Made by a program: the position numbers and the translations under genes. Positions 53,229-62,040 of a stretch of 64,000 bases of DNA are shown here, in pieces; positions within the stretch are counted from its first letter, which is position 1, and every line of letters begins with the position of its first letter. The notes under the pieces are model-generated. The model saw only the letters and a list, made by a program, of their open reading frames with translations, was not told where the DNA came from and did not search any database. The stretch comes from CAMUQR01 sp963526735 (GTDB taxonomy: Bacteria > Patescibacteriota > Saccharimonadia > Saccharimonadales > Saccharimonadaceae), in NCBI GenBank assembly GCA_963526735.1, contig CAURNU010000002.1, forward strand, positions 62,001 through 126,000. The letters are read 5' to 3'.

Positions 53229-53257
53229 TTGCTTTATTATATAAAATGTGTTATAAT
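53229..53257 (+). promoter_or_regulatory. Promoter of orphan gene 53296
   Basis: TTGCTT (53229-53234), 17 bases, TATAAT (53252-53257). The leader is about 32 bases. Confidence 0.7.
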
Positions 53258-53295
53258 TAAAAGATGTCATGATACGAAAAAAGGAGGGAATTAAC

Positions 53296-53793
53296 ATGAC
53301 TAATTTATTTGTAATTAGCCCTGATGTGGGCTTCATGCAGACACTTTATCGCCAATGCGCTGGCAGTCGTCTGCAGGTAACGAATCATCCAGTCAACAGC
53401 GATTTGATCACATATCAAGAAAAACAAAAGCTGAAGATGATTCGACACGAGTTCTGGAACACTGAGGAATTTGCGAAAAAAGCGCTCAGCGCCGATAATA
53501 TCATGCTCATCGACCTGAAATTAGCCTACCAGAATGATAAAGAATGGCGAAAATGGCTCGAAACAAGCTATCCTGAGATAGTTACTGAGGCCGTTCGAAT
53601 TGCCATTCAGCACCAGATGATCATTATTCTGGCACAACCAATTATTGCCAAGCTTGGGCGTGTTGATTGGTTTAATCAACATCGCTTTTTCTTCAAGCAC
53701 TTGGTAGAGATTGAGTTAATTGACCAGGAGCGTATGATGATTATCGGCTATCACGATGATAATCTGTTACCGCTCGTCAAAGCTTTTTTATAA
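53296..53793 (+). CDS. Orphan cytoplasmic protein, unknown function
   Basis: 165 residues from the ATG at 53296. An in-frame ATG at 53269 is upstream, but the strong Shine-Dalgarno AGGAGGG sits eight bases before the inner ATG. The opening NLFVISPDVGFMQTLYRQC and alternating hydrophobic strands suggest a Rossmann-like alpha/beta fold, perhaps receiver- or kinase-like, but no motif is convincing. It opposes its neighbours, with its own promoter and terminator. Arg codon CGA is frequent. Confidence 0.7.
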   Translation: MTNLFVISPDVGFMQTLYRQCAGSRLQVTNHPVNSDLITYQEKQKLKMIRHEFWNTEEFAKKALSADNIMLIDLKLAYQNDKEWRKWLETSYPEIVTEAVRIAIQHQMIIILAQPIIAKLGRVDWFNQHRFFFKHLVEIELIDQERMMIIGYHDDNLLPLVKAFL

Positions 53794-53794
53794 A

Positions 53795-53818
53795 CCGCCA
53801 CCTGCTGGCGGTTTTTTT
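53795..53818 (+). terminator. Intrinsic terminator of orphan gene 53296
   Basis: CCGCCA and TGGCGG around a five-base loop, followed by seven T. Confidence 0.9.
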
Positions 53819-53841
53819 ACTTTCATAACAATCCCAATAAA

Positions 53842-53867
53842 AATAAGCCGACTTAAGTCGGCTTATT
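53842..53867 (-). terminator. Intrinsic terminator of secreted orphan 53873
   Basis: A perfect 26-base palindrome of AATAAGCCGACTT and its complement, followed on the minus strand by TTTTATT. Confidence 0.85.
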
Positions 53868-53872
53868 AGGTA

Positions 53873-54871
53873 TTAATCGAGAGTCAGTTGACGCATTAGG
53901 TCGTTAAAGACTTCTACGTCAACCGCGCCTTGACGAGCTGTGATTTCGCCACGACGATAGTTAATATCGCCCGTGGCATCTATTCCAACCCACTTCAGGG
54001 CTGAGAAATAGTAAATCTCAGCTTGGCTCAAAGAGTGCTCATTTCGAATTTCGAGATAAGCGCTCTTATGAGCAGGCATTGTGAACGGATCAACCCCCAT
54101 GTACTCAAAATAAGCACACACGAGCTGATTAAGGTCTGCATAAGTGATTGAGCGATGACGATCAATATAACCTTGATCGTCAACTAGCCCTTTCGCCATT
54201 GATGTTGCTTCGAATTGACTAGGAGTCATCCCTAGCAATTCCGCCATTACATCAATAGCTTCACCTACGCGGACAGCTCCTCCGCCCGCCAGTGGTCGAA
54301 AGTTCGTATTGATACGAACTTTCGCCAACTGACTGTCACTATAGGTGTCCATGCCGTACTTCTCAATTTGACGACTTGAGAAGTGGTCGTTAGCACAGTC
54401 ATAGCGACTATCACGGTAGTCGTCACGGCGAGTCGTGTCGTCATTACGACGAACGACTTTATCGTCGTGGCGAGTATTGTCAACGCGCTCAACTGGACGA
54501 TCTGTGCCAATCTTGACCACAGACTCCTCTTGAGTTTGGCTGTTGACAGTTACTCGGCAGGCCTTCATAGAGCTGTCATAGACCGCCTTCACGTCCTTAA
54601 GAACGTTAAGGTGCCTAACCGGCGCATAAGCCTTGCCGTTAATCAGCTTCAGGCCGTACTCTTCCGTGATTGTTAGTTTTTCGTTCTCAGTTTCGAGAAC
54701 GACCGCCTTGGCCTTAGGCTCCCATGTAACCTTCAAGCCAAGGTCTCTAAACTTGGCTACCGGTAGATACATTCTACCGTGGATAATATTACCTTTTACA
54801 AGGTAGGTATCCGCCATGGCAGTTGTTGCCATAGCTATGAACATCATTATAATCATCATTATTTTTTTCAT
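53873..54871 (-). CDS. Secreted protein with copper-amine-oxidase-N-like domain and S-layer-like C-terminus
   Basis: 332 residues. Signal peptide 1-20 (ending AMA). Residues 22-110 resemble the copper amine oxidase N1-type domain found in many surface proteins (LPVAKFRDLGLKVTWEPKAK). An Arg/Asp-rich linker (121-158) is followed by a helical region (195-330) that faintly resembles S-layer-homology repeats. An outer-surface or wall-binding role is inferred. The first third uses AGA/AGG arginine codons, the linker mostly CGN. GGAGGGG precedes the ATG, after a leader of about 90 bases. Confidence 0.75.
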   Translation of the reverse strand: MKKIMMIIMMFIAMATTAMADTYLVKGNIIHGRMYLPVAKFRDLGLKVTWEPKAKAVVLETENEKLTITEEYGLKLINGKAYAPVRHLNVLKDVKAVYDSSMKACRVTVNSQTQEESVVKIGTDRPVERVDNTRHDDKVVRRNDDTTRRDDYRDSRYDCANDHFSSRQIEKYGMDTYSDSQLAKVRINTNFRPLAGGGAVRVGEAIDVMAELLGMTPSQFEATSMAKGLVDDQGYIDRHRSITYADLNQLVCAYFEYMGVDPFTMPAHKSAYLEIRNEHSLSQAEIYYFSALKWVGIDATGDINYRRGEITARQGAVDVEVFNDLMRQLTLD

Positions 54872-54969
54872 TTTTCCCCTCCACGCCCTTTGCGGGCTAA
54901 AAATTTTTTAAAAATGTTCATTTTCAATCGGCTTTTTTCTCTCGATTCTTAATGAACTATACTATCGTT

Positions 54970-54975
54970 ATTATA
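54970..54975 (-). promoter_or_regulatory. -10 box of secreted orphan 53873
   Basis: GGTATAAT on the minus strand. The leader carries a T5A6T5 tract and a GCCC-GCAAA-GGGC hairpin next to the Shine-Dalgarno site. Confidence 0.6.
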
Positions 54976-55027
54976 CCACAAAAATGATTTTTAATCAAGG
55001 GTAATGTTTAAGGTTAGAGATTTAAAA

Positions 55028-55050
55028 AACCTACATCATCGACGCAGGTT
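55028..55050 (-). terminator. Terminator of rsmA overlapping its stop codon
   Basis: AACCT and AGGTT arms with further pairs, then TTTTAAAT on the minus strand. The first arm begins within the stop codon. Confidence 0.7.
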
Positions 55051-55834
55051 ATTGATTCGCTAAATATCGCTGAGTTAACCGCAAAAACTGCTCAAAGTTT
55101 AGATCTTCCGCCCGCCAATCGGGATTAATGTCAGCCTCGGCTAATAATCGTTCAATATTAGCTTTGTCCAGTGCTAGACCACCGGCCAGAGACGAGCGGA
55201 GTTTTTTGCGTTTCGCCCCAAAACCAGCTTTCACCACCCGAAAAAACGCCCGTTCCAGCTCAGTGTCGACAATCAGTGGCTGAGGACGCACATCTAGCCG
55301 AATAATTTGCGAATCAACTTGCGGTGGTGGTGTAAACCACTCCGGACCGACAATGTCGCCAAGCTCAACTGTGGCGTAATTTTCAACTGCCAAACCTAAG
55401 ATACTACTGCCATTGACTTGAGCAATTCGCTCCGCCACTTCTTTTTGAATCAAAATCGTAATACTTGCTGGACGATATGAAGAGCTGATCAGGTAATTAA
55501 CGATTTTGGCGGTGATATAATACGGCAAATTTGCCACGACCTTATAACCAACCGGTAACTGGTTCAAATCAAATTGCAAAATATCACTATTAACCACTTC
55601 TAGATTCTTGCCAGGAAATTGGGCTGGTAGTTTACGTGCTAGTTCCGCGTCAAATTCCACCGCCACTACTCGCTTGGCTCGACGCAAAATCGCACTGGTC
55701 AATGTCCCCAGTCCAGGGCCAATTTCTAAAACCGTATCATCAGCCTCCACACCAGCAAACTCAACCATCGCGTCTAAAATCAGCCGGTCTTTAAGCCAAT
55801 GTTGTCCCAGAGATTTATTGTTTTTGAGTGCCAT
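55049..55834 (-). CDS. rsmA: 16S rRNA dimethyladenosine transferase
   Basis: 261 residues, full length. SLGQHWLKD at the start, the SAM motif VLEIGPGLGTLT and the catalytic NLPYYIT are present. It dimethylates A1518 and A1519 of 16S rRNA. It directly follows the G5/3D gene, as in the Bacillus yabE-rnmV-ksgA region, with rnmV missing here. Confidence 0.96.
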   Translation of the reverse strand: MALKNNKSLGQHWLKDRLILDAMVEFAGVEADDTVLEIGPGLGTLTSAILRRAKRVVAVEFDAELARKLPAQFPGKNLEVVNSDILQFDLNQLPVGYKVVANLPYYITAKIVNYLISSSYRPASITILIQKEVAERIAQVNGSSILGLAVENYATVELGDIVGPEWFTPPPQVDSQIIRLDVRPQPLIVDTELERAFFRVVKAGFGAKRKKLRSSLAGGLALDKANIERLLAEADINPDWRAEDLNFEQFLRLTQRYLANQ

Positions 55835-55870
55835 TTAATCATCAAGTCCTATTTATACCGCTAACAACCC

Positions 55871-57079
55871 CTAACGCCCATCGCGGTTTGTCCAGTCGGT
55901 TGCCAAGTCAAACCCGTGCGGGTGTCTAGCCGTAAATCCACCAGTGTCATAGACCTTACCAGGCCCAAGGCTGGTTTCGACCACTGAACAGCGCGGATAA
56001 TTACCAAGATGCGCTGCGATAATCACATAGCCGGCCGAGTCAACTTTGACACCGTCTTCACGCACGGTGTATTTGCCACCCTGACCGCAATTACGCATCA
56101 CCACCGACATCGGCAAATCATAATAAGTTTCACGGTGCTGAACGCCTTTACTATCAACGAACTGAAAGACTCCCTTCGACTGCGTCAAACCACCTGAACT
56201 GCGCTTCGCACCTACAATTTCAATCTGTTCGACGGGTTCTTTGACCACCACGCTCTGCAATTCACGCCGGGAAATTTCTTTACCGTTTTTAATCTCCACT
56301 TGATAAGTGACTGATCGTTTACCAACCGCACCAGCCTGCTGGATTTGGTGAAAACCAGCTGGTTTTTCATAATTTAGCACCTGACGCGTCTTAAACGGCA
56401 CATCTTCTTCGACCGCCAGCTGTTGCTGACCTTCTTGCCAAATTTCCAGCGTCATTCCCGTTCGTAATGGTTCCGTCGCTCCGAGGTTCATGCGATCGTT
56501 CGCACCAAGAGTCAGCTGACGTTGTTTTAAAAAGTCACCAACCGTTGCCTGATGGCTACGCACTACGCTTTTTTTACCAAAGAAAATTAAATTAAACTCC
56601 GTCGCTCGACGAATCACCATTTGCGAGCCAAGACCCGAGCCAAGGCCGAGCATATCAAGCTGAAACTCCACCTGATCTTCTGGATATAACGCCAAACCCG
56701 CCACCCTGGCAATATCGCTAGCCAACTGATACGGTGTTAAAATCTTAATCTGACGCTCACCATCAATCACCGTCAGCGGTCGCGCCCGAAAAATATTAAC
56801 ATTGAAGCCGTCCGATACCTCTGTATCCAGACTTGGCTCCACAAGATCGAATTTATCAAGCGTAATCCCGGCTTGCTTGAGCACTTCAGCGACAGTTTTT
56901 TGCTCGGTGAGGACGGTCTGCTTGCGCTGTTTATCATAAATCGTCACGATTTTTTGGCCAGTTGCCGCATAAACTCGCGTGCGCAAGGCTTGCGATAACA
57001 ATTCCGCACCGTTCATGACTGCCAGACCACCAAAAATCAGACCGATAATTAAACAAATTTTGGGCAATTTTTGCTTCAT
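55871..57079 (-). CDS. Wall-associated protein with DUF348, G5 and 3D-like domains (YabE-like)
   Basis: 402 residues from the ATG at 57079. The frame opens 41 codons earlier, but those codons run across the -10 box, so the inner start is chosen. A signal anchor (about 8-30) is followed by DUF348 repeats, a G5 domain (about 220-290) and a C-terminal 3D-like domain with VYDTGGF and HPHGFDLATDW. Relatives are YabE and resuscitation-promoting-type lytic proteins. It probably cleaves or binds peptidoglycan. Confidence 0.88.
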   Translation of the reverse strand: MKQKLPKICLIIGLIFGGLAVMNGAELLSQALRTRVYAATGQKIVTIYDKQRKQTVLTEQKTVAEVLKQAGITLDKFDLVEPSLDTEVSDGFNVNIFRARPLTVIDGERQIKILTPYQLASDIARVAGLALYPEDQVEFQLDMLGLGSGLGSQMVIRRATEFNLIFFGKKSVVRSHQATVGDFLKQRQLTLGANDRMNLGATEPLRTGMTLEIWQEGQQQLAVEEDVPFKTRQVLNYEKPAGFHQIQQAGAVGKRSVTYQVEIKNGKEISRRELQSVVVKEPVEQIEIVGAKRSSGGLTQSKGVFQFVDSKGVQHRETYYDLPMSVVMRNCGQGGKYTVREDGVKVDSAGYVIIAAHLGNYPRCSVVETSLGPGKVYDTGGFTARHPHGFDLATDWTNRDGR

Positions 57080-57091
57080 ATAACTCTTATT

Positions 57092-57097
57092 ATTATA
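57092..57097 (-). promoter_or_regulatory. -10 box of the G5/3D-rsmA operon
   Basis: GGTATAAT on the minus strand, 12 bases before the ATG at 57079. The predicted leader is about five bases. Confidence 0.6.
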
Positions 57098-57173
57098 CCT
57101 AGAAAACTCTTTTTTAGCAAATCCTGCGCTATTTTCATCAGTCCTGGTTTGTCCGCTGACTTCGTACAAAAAA

Positions 57174-60100
57174 CTAGCGCAACACCAAATCTTGTTCAGC
57201 AAATTCTTGCTTCAGATTGGTCATCAACTGCTCACTCAGCGTGACTTGGAACGGTAGTTTAATAGCAGTTTTTTGGTCATTTTCGCCCAAAACCAAGATA
57301 ATTGACTGTTTGCCGGGATAATTTTGGCAGATTTGACGCAAATTAGTCAGCTTTTGACGATTAGAAGCGTCAATTAAACGAACATAAAGTTTAGTAATCT
57401 TTGGCTCAGATGGCGGCGCTTGATAATCGGACGCCGGCTCGCTCACTACCGTATCCGCCCGCAAACTAGCTTCGTATTTAGCTTTTTCAGCCTGAGCACG
57501 CTTAATTTCCTGCACCGGATCGATGAAACTAATCGGCGCACTGCTACCAAGATTGGTGGATTTTTTAGTACTGACTTTTTTAGCACCATTAGTTTCCAAA
57601 AACTCCTCATAATTACCACGAGGCGTCTTTTTCTTACGAAAATTCGGTTGAAATTCAGCCAACATTTGATCAGTAATTTCAGTAATTTGATTAGCAATCA
57701 TCTGTGGTGGCGCCGTATTACCATCACGATCTTTGGCGGTAATTCTCCCCTCGATCAGCAAAACTTTATCAACAATCAACAAATCCTTGACTTCCTCGTA
57801 GAGACGTGGAAAGACAATAATACTAAACGGTCCGAACTTATCCTCAATCGTCAAAAAGGCCATTTTATCGCCTTTTTTGGTGGTGATGTCACGCACGCCA
57901 GTCAAAATCCCACCCAAAGTCATGGTTTTGGCGTCATGATGTTCAGTTAATTCATGAAAATTAACGGTGTTTTCATGCAAATATTGCTCATATTTATCAA
58001 TTGGATGGGCGCTAATATACAGACCAAGCAGTTCGCGCTCCCACTGAAGCTGTTCTTTTTGTGTCGCCTGAATCTTGGCAGAGGTAATTTCAATATCTGG
58101 AGCCGCTCCAGCATCTAACCCAGCAAACAAATCAGACTGACCGCTCAGCGCTTCTTTAGCCGATTTGGACATATAACCCTGGATTTTATCGAGATTTTCC
58201 AATAAATCCGACCGCGTATAGCCAAAACTATCAAACGCACCGGTTTTTATCAGCGAATCCCAAGCTTTTTTGTTGAACTTTGAGCCAGCCATGCGTTTCG
58301 CAAAGTCCACGATTGAAGTAAATTTGCCCTGTTTACGAACTTCAAGCACCTCCTCAACAATTGCCTCACCAACGCCTTTCACCGCCGCCATACCGAAGCG
58401 AATTTTATTAGTCCCCGGCACAATCGCAAACTCAACGAAACTTTCATTAATATCTGGCGCCAGTACCTCAATACCAGCGTGGTTACACTCAGCAATCATA
58501 ATCGCCAAACGATCAGTATCGTCTTTATCACTGGTCATTAGTGCCGCCATAAAGGCACTTGGATAATGTGCCTTGAGATAGGCCGTCCAATAAGCAATCA
58601 GCGCATAACACGCCGCGTGTGACTTGTTAAAACAATAGTTAGCGAATTCCTGAAGCTGATCCCAGAATAGCTCGATTTTTTGGCGGGAAATGTCTGAATT
58701 AGCTAGCGCACCCTCAATTAGCTGGGGTTTAATTTGTGCCATCAAGTCTAGTTTTTTCTTACCAACTGCTTTACGCAAAGTGTCCGCCTGACCACCAGTA
58801 AAGCCACACAGATCCTTAGAAATCTGCATAAATTGCTCTTGATACACCAAAATTCCGTAAGTATTACCGAGCGCCGGCTCCATTTTTTCGTGCAAGAAAG
58901 TAATTTTTTCTTCGCCGTGTTTACGCTTAATAAACGAATCGATAAACTGCATCGGTCCCGGACGATATAGCGCCACCATCGCGATAATATCCTCAAAGTG
59001 CGTCGGACGTAATTCCTTGAGGTATTTTTTCATGCCGGCCGATTCTAGCTGGAACACGCCAGTGGTATCACCGCGTTGGAATAGCTTATAGGCGTCCTCA
59101 TCTTCAAGCGTCACATTAGCGATATCAATATCCTCGCCATAAACTTTTTTGATAATACGTAAGGTGTTTTTGATAATCGATAAGTTTGACAGGCCCAAAA
59201 AGTCCATCTTCAGTAGGCCGATTTCCTCAACTTGACCCATTGGGAATTGAGTTGAAACTACACCTTTTTGTGCCATTTCCAGTGGCAAATATTTCACCAA
59301 GTCATCTGGCGCAATCACCACTCCGCAGGCATGCACGCCGTGTGATCGAATCGTGCCCTCAAGACGCATCGCGTAGTCGAGAATCTGCTTGGATTGCGGA
59401 TTGCCGTTATATTCAGCACTCAGATCAGGGTCTTCTTTGACGCTTTTTGATAGAGGCACGTGCCGACCTTGCACTAGCGACGGAATCATTTTACTGAGCC
59501 GGTCAGACTCGGCATAAGGAATTTCCAGCACTCGCGCTACGTCTTTTGCTGAAGAACGAGCGGCCATTTTACCAAAAGTGACAATGTTAGAGACACGGTC
59601 TTTGCCGTATTTAGCCACACAATACTGAATCACTTCGTCACGTCGATCATCCTGAATATCAACATCAATATCTGGCATTGAGATACGATCTGGATTCAAA
59701 AAACGCTCAAACAGCAGGTCATATTTCAGCGGGTCAAGGTCAGTGATACGCAAACAATAGGCAATAATCGCCCCAGCCGCCGAACCACGCCCCGGACCGA
59801 AAATAATTCCCTGTTTGCGACCCCAGTTAATAAAGTCCTGCACAATCAAGAAATAACCGAAATAACCCATGCGATCAATCACCTCTAGTTCCATATCAAG
59901 CCGATCAAGCACCGCCTGAGGTAAGAGTTTTTTGCACTCCTCTACTGGGTAAAGATGCTCGTGCATCCCCTCAAAAGTCTGATGACCTGGCTCGGCGTAG
60001 CGCACCACCGCACCGTTATAAACCAACTTCATCAGATAATCTTTTTCGGTTGTTTCACCTTCCGGCAAGGGGAAAACCGGAATTAAAATTTGTCCTAGCG

Positions 60101-60971
60101 TAATTTCGACATTACACATGTCAGCGATTTTTTTGGTATTGAGAATCGCTTCAGGTAGTTCCTCACCCCAGCGAGCAATAATATCTCTTGGATCGGTTAA
60201 ATATAACTCCAAATCCTTGAGCGACATACGCCGAGTATCGCTTAAATAAGCACCGGTGCCCACACATAGCAAAATCTCATGCACCTGACGATCTTCGAAG
60301 TTCAAGTAATGCCCATCACAGGTCACGACTAGAGGCAAATTAAGCTCTTTAGCTAATTTAATCAAGCCTTCGTTGGCGACAGTTTGTTCACTAAACGGTG
60401 CTGGTGATTTCGGGTGGCCGTGATCCTGCAACTCCAAAAAGAAATTTTCGCCATAAACCGAATGATACCATTTGGCTTTTTCCTTAGCGCCTTCGTAATC
60501 ACCTTGACGCAGTTTTTGCGCCACTTCACCATTAGCACAGCCCGACAAACAAACCACATCTTCCGAGTATTTTTCCATCAGCTCGTGATCAATCCGTGGT
60601 CGATAATACATCCCCTCGAGATTAGCCTTGGACGACAGCATCATCAAGTTTTGATAGCCTTTATAACTTTTAGCTAGCAAGGTGATATGATAACGTTTTT
60701 TATCAAATTGCGGATCGCGATCGTGACGCGACCGTTCAGCTACATAGGCCTCAATCCCCAGAATCGGCTTAATGCCAGCGTCTTTGGCGGTTTTATAAAA
60801 ATCTAATACGCCCGACATTGTGCCGTGGTCGGTAATTGCCACTGCCTCCATGCCGAATTCTTTAGTTTTATTAATCAGCTCATCAACCTTAGTCAAACCG
60901 TCCAACACGCTGTAATGCGTGTGGTTGTGAAGGTGAACAAAATCCGATGGCTGAAGGGGTGTTTTTGCCAT
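57174..60971 (-). CDS. dnaE: DNA polymerase III alpha subunit
   Basis: 1265 residues. The N-terminal PHP domain is shown by HLHNHTHYSVLDG and AITDHGTMSG. The polymerase active site has PDIDVDIQDDRR, with D434 and D436 as metal ligands; PDIDIDFSDERR is more usual. A helix-hairpin-helix region, an OB fold (TLGGILTGVRDITTKKGDKM) and a C-terminal tail follow. It replicates the chromosome. It starts six bases after a small DUF5665 gene and is co-transcribed with it. Confidence 0.97.
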   Translation of the reverse strand: MAKTPLQPSDFVHLHNHTHYSVLDGLTKVDELINKTKEFGMEAVAITDHGTMSGVLDFYKTAKDAGIKPILGIEAYVAERSRHDRDPQFDKKRYHITLLAKSYKGYQNLMMLSSKANLEGMYYRPRIDHELMEKYSEDVVCLSGCANGEVAQKLRQGDYEGAKEKAKWYHSVYGENFFLELQDHGHPKSPAPFSEQTVANEGLIKLAKELNLPLVVTCDGHYLNFEDRQVHEILLCVGTGAYLSDTRRMSLKDLELYLTDPRDIIARWGEELPEAILNTKKIADMCNVEITLGQILIPVFPLPEGETTEKDYLMKLVYNGAVVRYAEPGHQTFEGMHEHLYPVEECKKLLPQAVLDRLDMELEVIDRMGYFGYFLIVQDFINWGRKQGIIFGPGRGSAAGAIIAYCLRITDLDPLKYDLLFERFLNPDRISMPDIDVDIQDDRRDEVIQYCVAKYGKDRVSNIVTFGKMAARSSAKDVARVLEIPYAESDRLSKMIPSLVQGRHVPLSKSVKEDPDLSAEYNGNPQSKQILDYAMRLEGTIRSHGVHACGVVIAPDDLVKYLPLEMAQKGVVSTQFPMGQVEEIGLLKMDFLGLSNLSIIKNTLRIIKKVYGEDIDIANVTLEDEDAYKLFQRGDTTGVFQLESAGMKKYLKELRPTHFEDIIAMVALYRPGPMQFIDSFIKRKHGEEKITFLHEKMEPALGNTYGILVYQEQFMQISKDLCGFTGGQADTLRKAVGKKKLDLMAQIKPQLIEGALANSDISRQKIELFWDQLQEFANYCFNKSHAACYALIAYWTAYLKAHYPSAFMAALMTSDKDDTDRLAIMIAECNHAGIEVLAPDINESFVEFAIVPGTNKIRFGMAAVKGVGEAIVEEVLEVRKQGKFTSIVDFAKRMAGSKFNKKAWDSLIKTGAFDSFGYTRSDLLENLDKIQGYMSKSAKEALSGQSDLFAGLDAGAAPDIEITSAKIQATQKEQLQWERELLGLYISAHPIDKYEQYLHENTVNFHELTEHHDAKTMTLGGILTGVRDITTKKGDKMAFLTIEDKFGPFSIIVFPRLYEEVKDLLIVDKVLLIEGRITAKDRDGNTAPPQMIANQITEITDQMLAEFQPNFRKKKTPRGNYEEFLETNGAKKVSTKKSTNLGSSAPISFIDPVQEIKRAQAEKAKYEASLRADTVVSEPASDYQAPPSEPKITKLYVRLIDASNRQKLTNLRQICQNYPGKQSIILVLGENDQKTAIKLPFQVTLSEQLMTNLKQEFAEQDLVLR

Positions 60972-60977
60972 AAATTG

Positions 60978-61325
60978 CTAGCGTCGAGCCGTATGCTCAA
61001 TTATTTTGTTAATTAACTCACCCAAAATCGGGAACCAATCGACCATGCGTGCCAATAACCAAATCAATAGCGCTAAGACTAACGTACCGCCAATCGCACT
61101 GCCCAGCCCAAATAGTACGCCCTGCCAGAAGCTGAGCTTCAGGAGCTTGCGTTTCCGACCGTAAGCCTCGAGCAACAATTTATCAGTGAATTTACGCTGA
61201 GCCCTGTCCACTTGCTTCATAATGCGCACATCTAATTCAGCCTCGCTCACACGAATTGTTTTGTCAGATCGATGCTTTGACTGAGTAGTTGGTGATACCG
61301 GCACTTCAGACCGTTGTTTGGGCAT
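60978..61325 (-). CDS. Small DUF5665-like membrane protein
   Basis: 115 residues. A charged N-terminal half is followed by one or two hydrophobic segments with FWQGVLFGLGSAIGGTLVLA and WLLARMVDWFPILG, resembling the DUF5665 pattern. Function unknown. It begins the dnaE transcription unit, with TATAAT boxes at 61364-61369 and 61373-61378 and a leader of about 40 bases. Confidence 0.75.
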   Translation of the reverse strand: MPKQRSEVPVSPTTQSKHRSDKTIRVSEAELDVRIMKQVDRAQRKFTDKLLLEAYGRKRKLLKLSFWQGVLFGLGSAIGGTLVLALLIWLLARMVDWFPILGELINKIIEHTARR

Positions 61326-61363
61326 TGTAATTACAAAACTCCGTCCATTAGGTTATTATTCAG

Positions 61364-61378
61364 ATTATATTCATTATA
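61364..61378 (-). promoter_or_regulatory. Tandem -10 boxes upstream of the DUF5665-dnaE unit
   Basis: Two TATAAT hexamers on the minus strand at 61364-61369 and 61373-61378, nine bases apart. Confidence 0.5.
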
Positions 61379-61434
61379 TCATTAAACATCGGCATTGTAG
61401 TTGTGGTTTATACAATAGCATCGTCAATAAAAAC

Positions 61435-61458
61435 CCGCCCCGAAAAGTTCCGAGGCGG
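61435..61458 (-). terminator. Terminator of the gatB-galU-YtxH unit
   Basis: CCGCC-CG and CG-GGCGG arms on the minus strand, then GTTTTTATTG. Confidence 0.85.
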
Positions 61459-61478
61459 ATTATTTGTACTACTAAAAA

Positions 61479-61775
61479 TTAGTTGTTTTTGACTTCTTTG
61501 ATCGCTTTTTTCACAACTTTTGCGTCTTTAGCAGTTTCTTTTTTGAACCAGCCAAAACCACTTTTAGCGTTTTCACCGAATTCGCCTAGTTTAGCTTTCG
61601 CATCATCAATAAAGTCTTCACTTTTGTCGCGGACATCTTCGTAGATTTCTTTGGTTTTGTTTTTAGCGTCAGCTCGCATTTCTTTGCCTGATTTTGGAGC
61701 GGTGAACCAACCAGCGATTACACCGATTGCAGCACCCACTGCTACACCTAAGACAAATTTTCCATTTTTTGACAT
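61479..61775 (-). CDS. YtxH-like small membrane protein
   Basis: 98 residues. An N-terminal glycine/alanine-rich helix (VLGVAVGAAIGVIAGWFTAP, about 8-27) leads into PKSGKEMRADAKNKTKE and a lysine-rich amphipathic helix, the YtxH family layout. Relatives are stress-linked with unknown mechanism. AAAGGAT precedes the ATG. It is the last gene before the terminator and follows the DUF948-like gene by four bases. Confidence 0.85.
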   Translation of the reverse strand: MSKNGKFVLGVAVGAAIGVIAGWFTAPKSGKEMRADAKNKTKEIYEDVRDKSEDFIDDAKAKLGEFGENAKSGFGWFKKETAKDAKVVKKAIKEVKNN

Positions 61776-61779
61776 GATT

Positions 61780-62025
61780 TTATCCTTTCTTTTTACCTTT
61801 AAATAAATTCATCAGCGCTTTTCCAATGAAAATCGGCGATGAAATCTTTGCCACGTTTTCTGTAAACTGGCGCATTTTACTTGTTGTAACTTCTACATCA
61901 TCAGCAATGGAGCGTAGTTGCTTAGTGACTTTGATCAGCTCGATCATCAAGATAATCGCCGCCACAAAGAAACAAATGAGCACTACTGATAAGACGATGA
62001 TTAAAACAGTTGCTGCGTCATTCAT
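61780..62025 (-). CDS. DUF948-like small membrane protein
   Basis: 81 residues. One helix (about 6-28) is followed by a short amphipathic region (KVTKQLRSIADDVEVTTSKM) resembling DUF948/YoxC proteins, which often pair with YtxH as here. AAAGGG lies before the ATG. Function unknown; envelope stress is a guess from the pairing. Confidence 0.75.
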   Translation of the reverse strand: MNDAATVLIIVLSVVLICFFVAAIILMIELIKVTKQLRSIADDVEVTTSKMRQFTENVAKISSPIFIGKALMNLFKGKKKG

Positions 62026-62040
62026 TGCAAGCCCTTTCCT

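Noticed and set aside
52709..53260. 183-residue open frame antisense to metG
   Set aside because: It covers the metG start and promoter in the opposite direction and has no Shine-Dalgarno site or recognisable motif.
53842..53867. Perfect 26-base palindrome as a repressor operator
   Set aside because: It lies just after a gene end and is followed by a T-run on the minus strand, so a terminator explains it.
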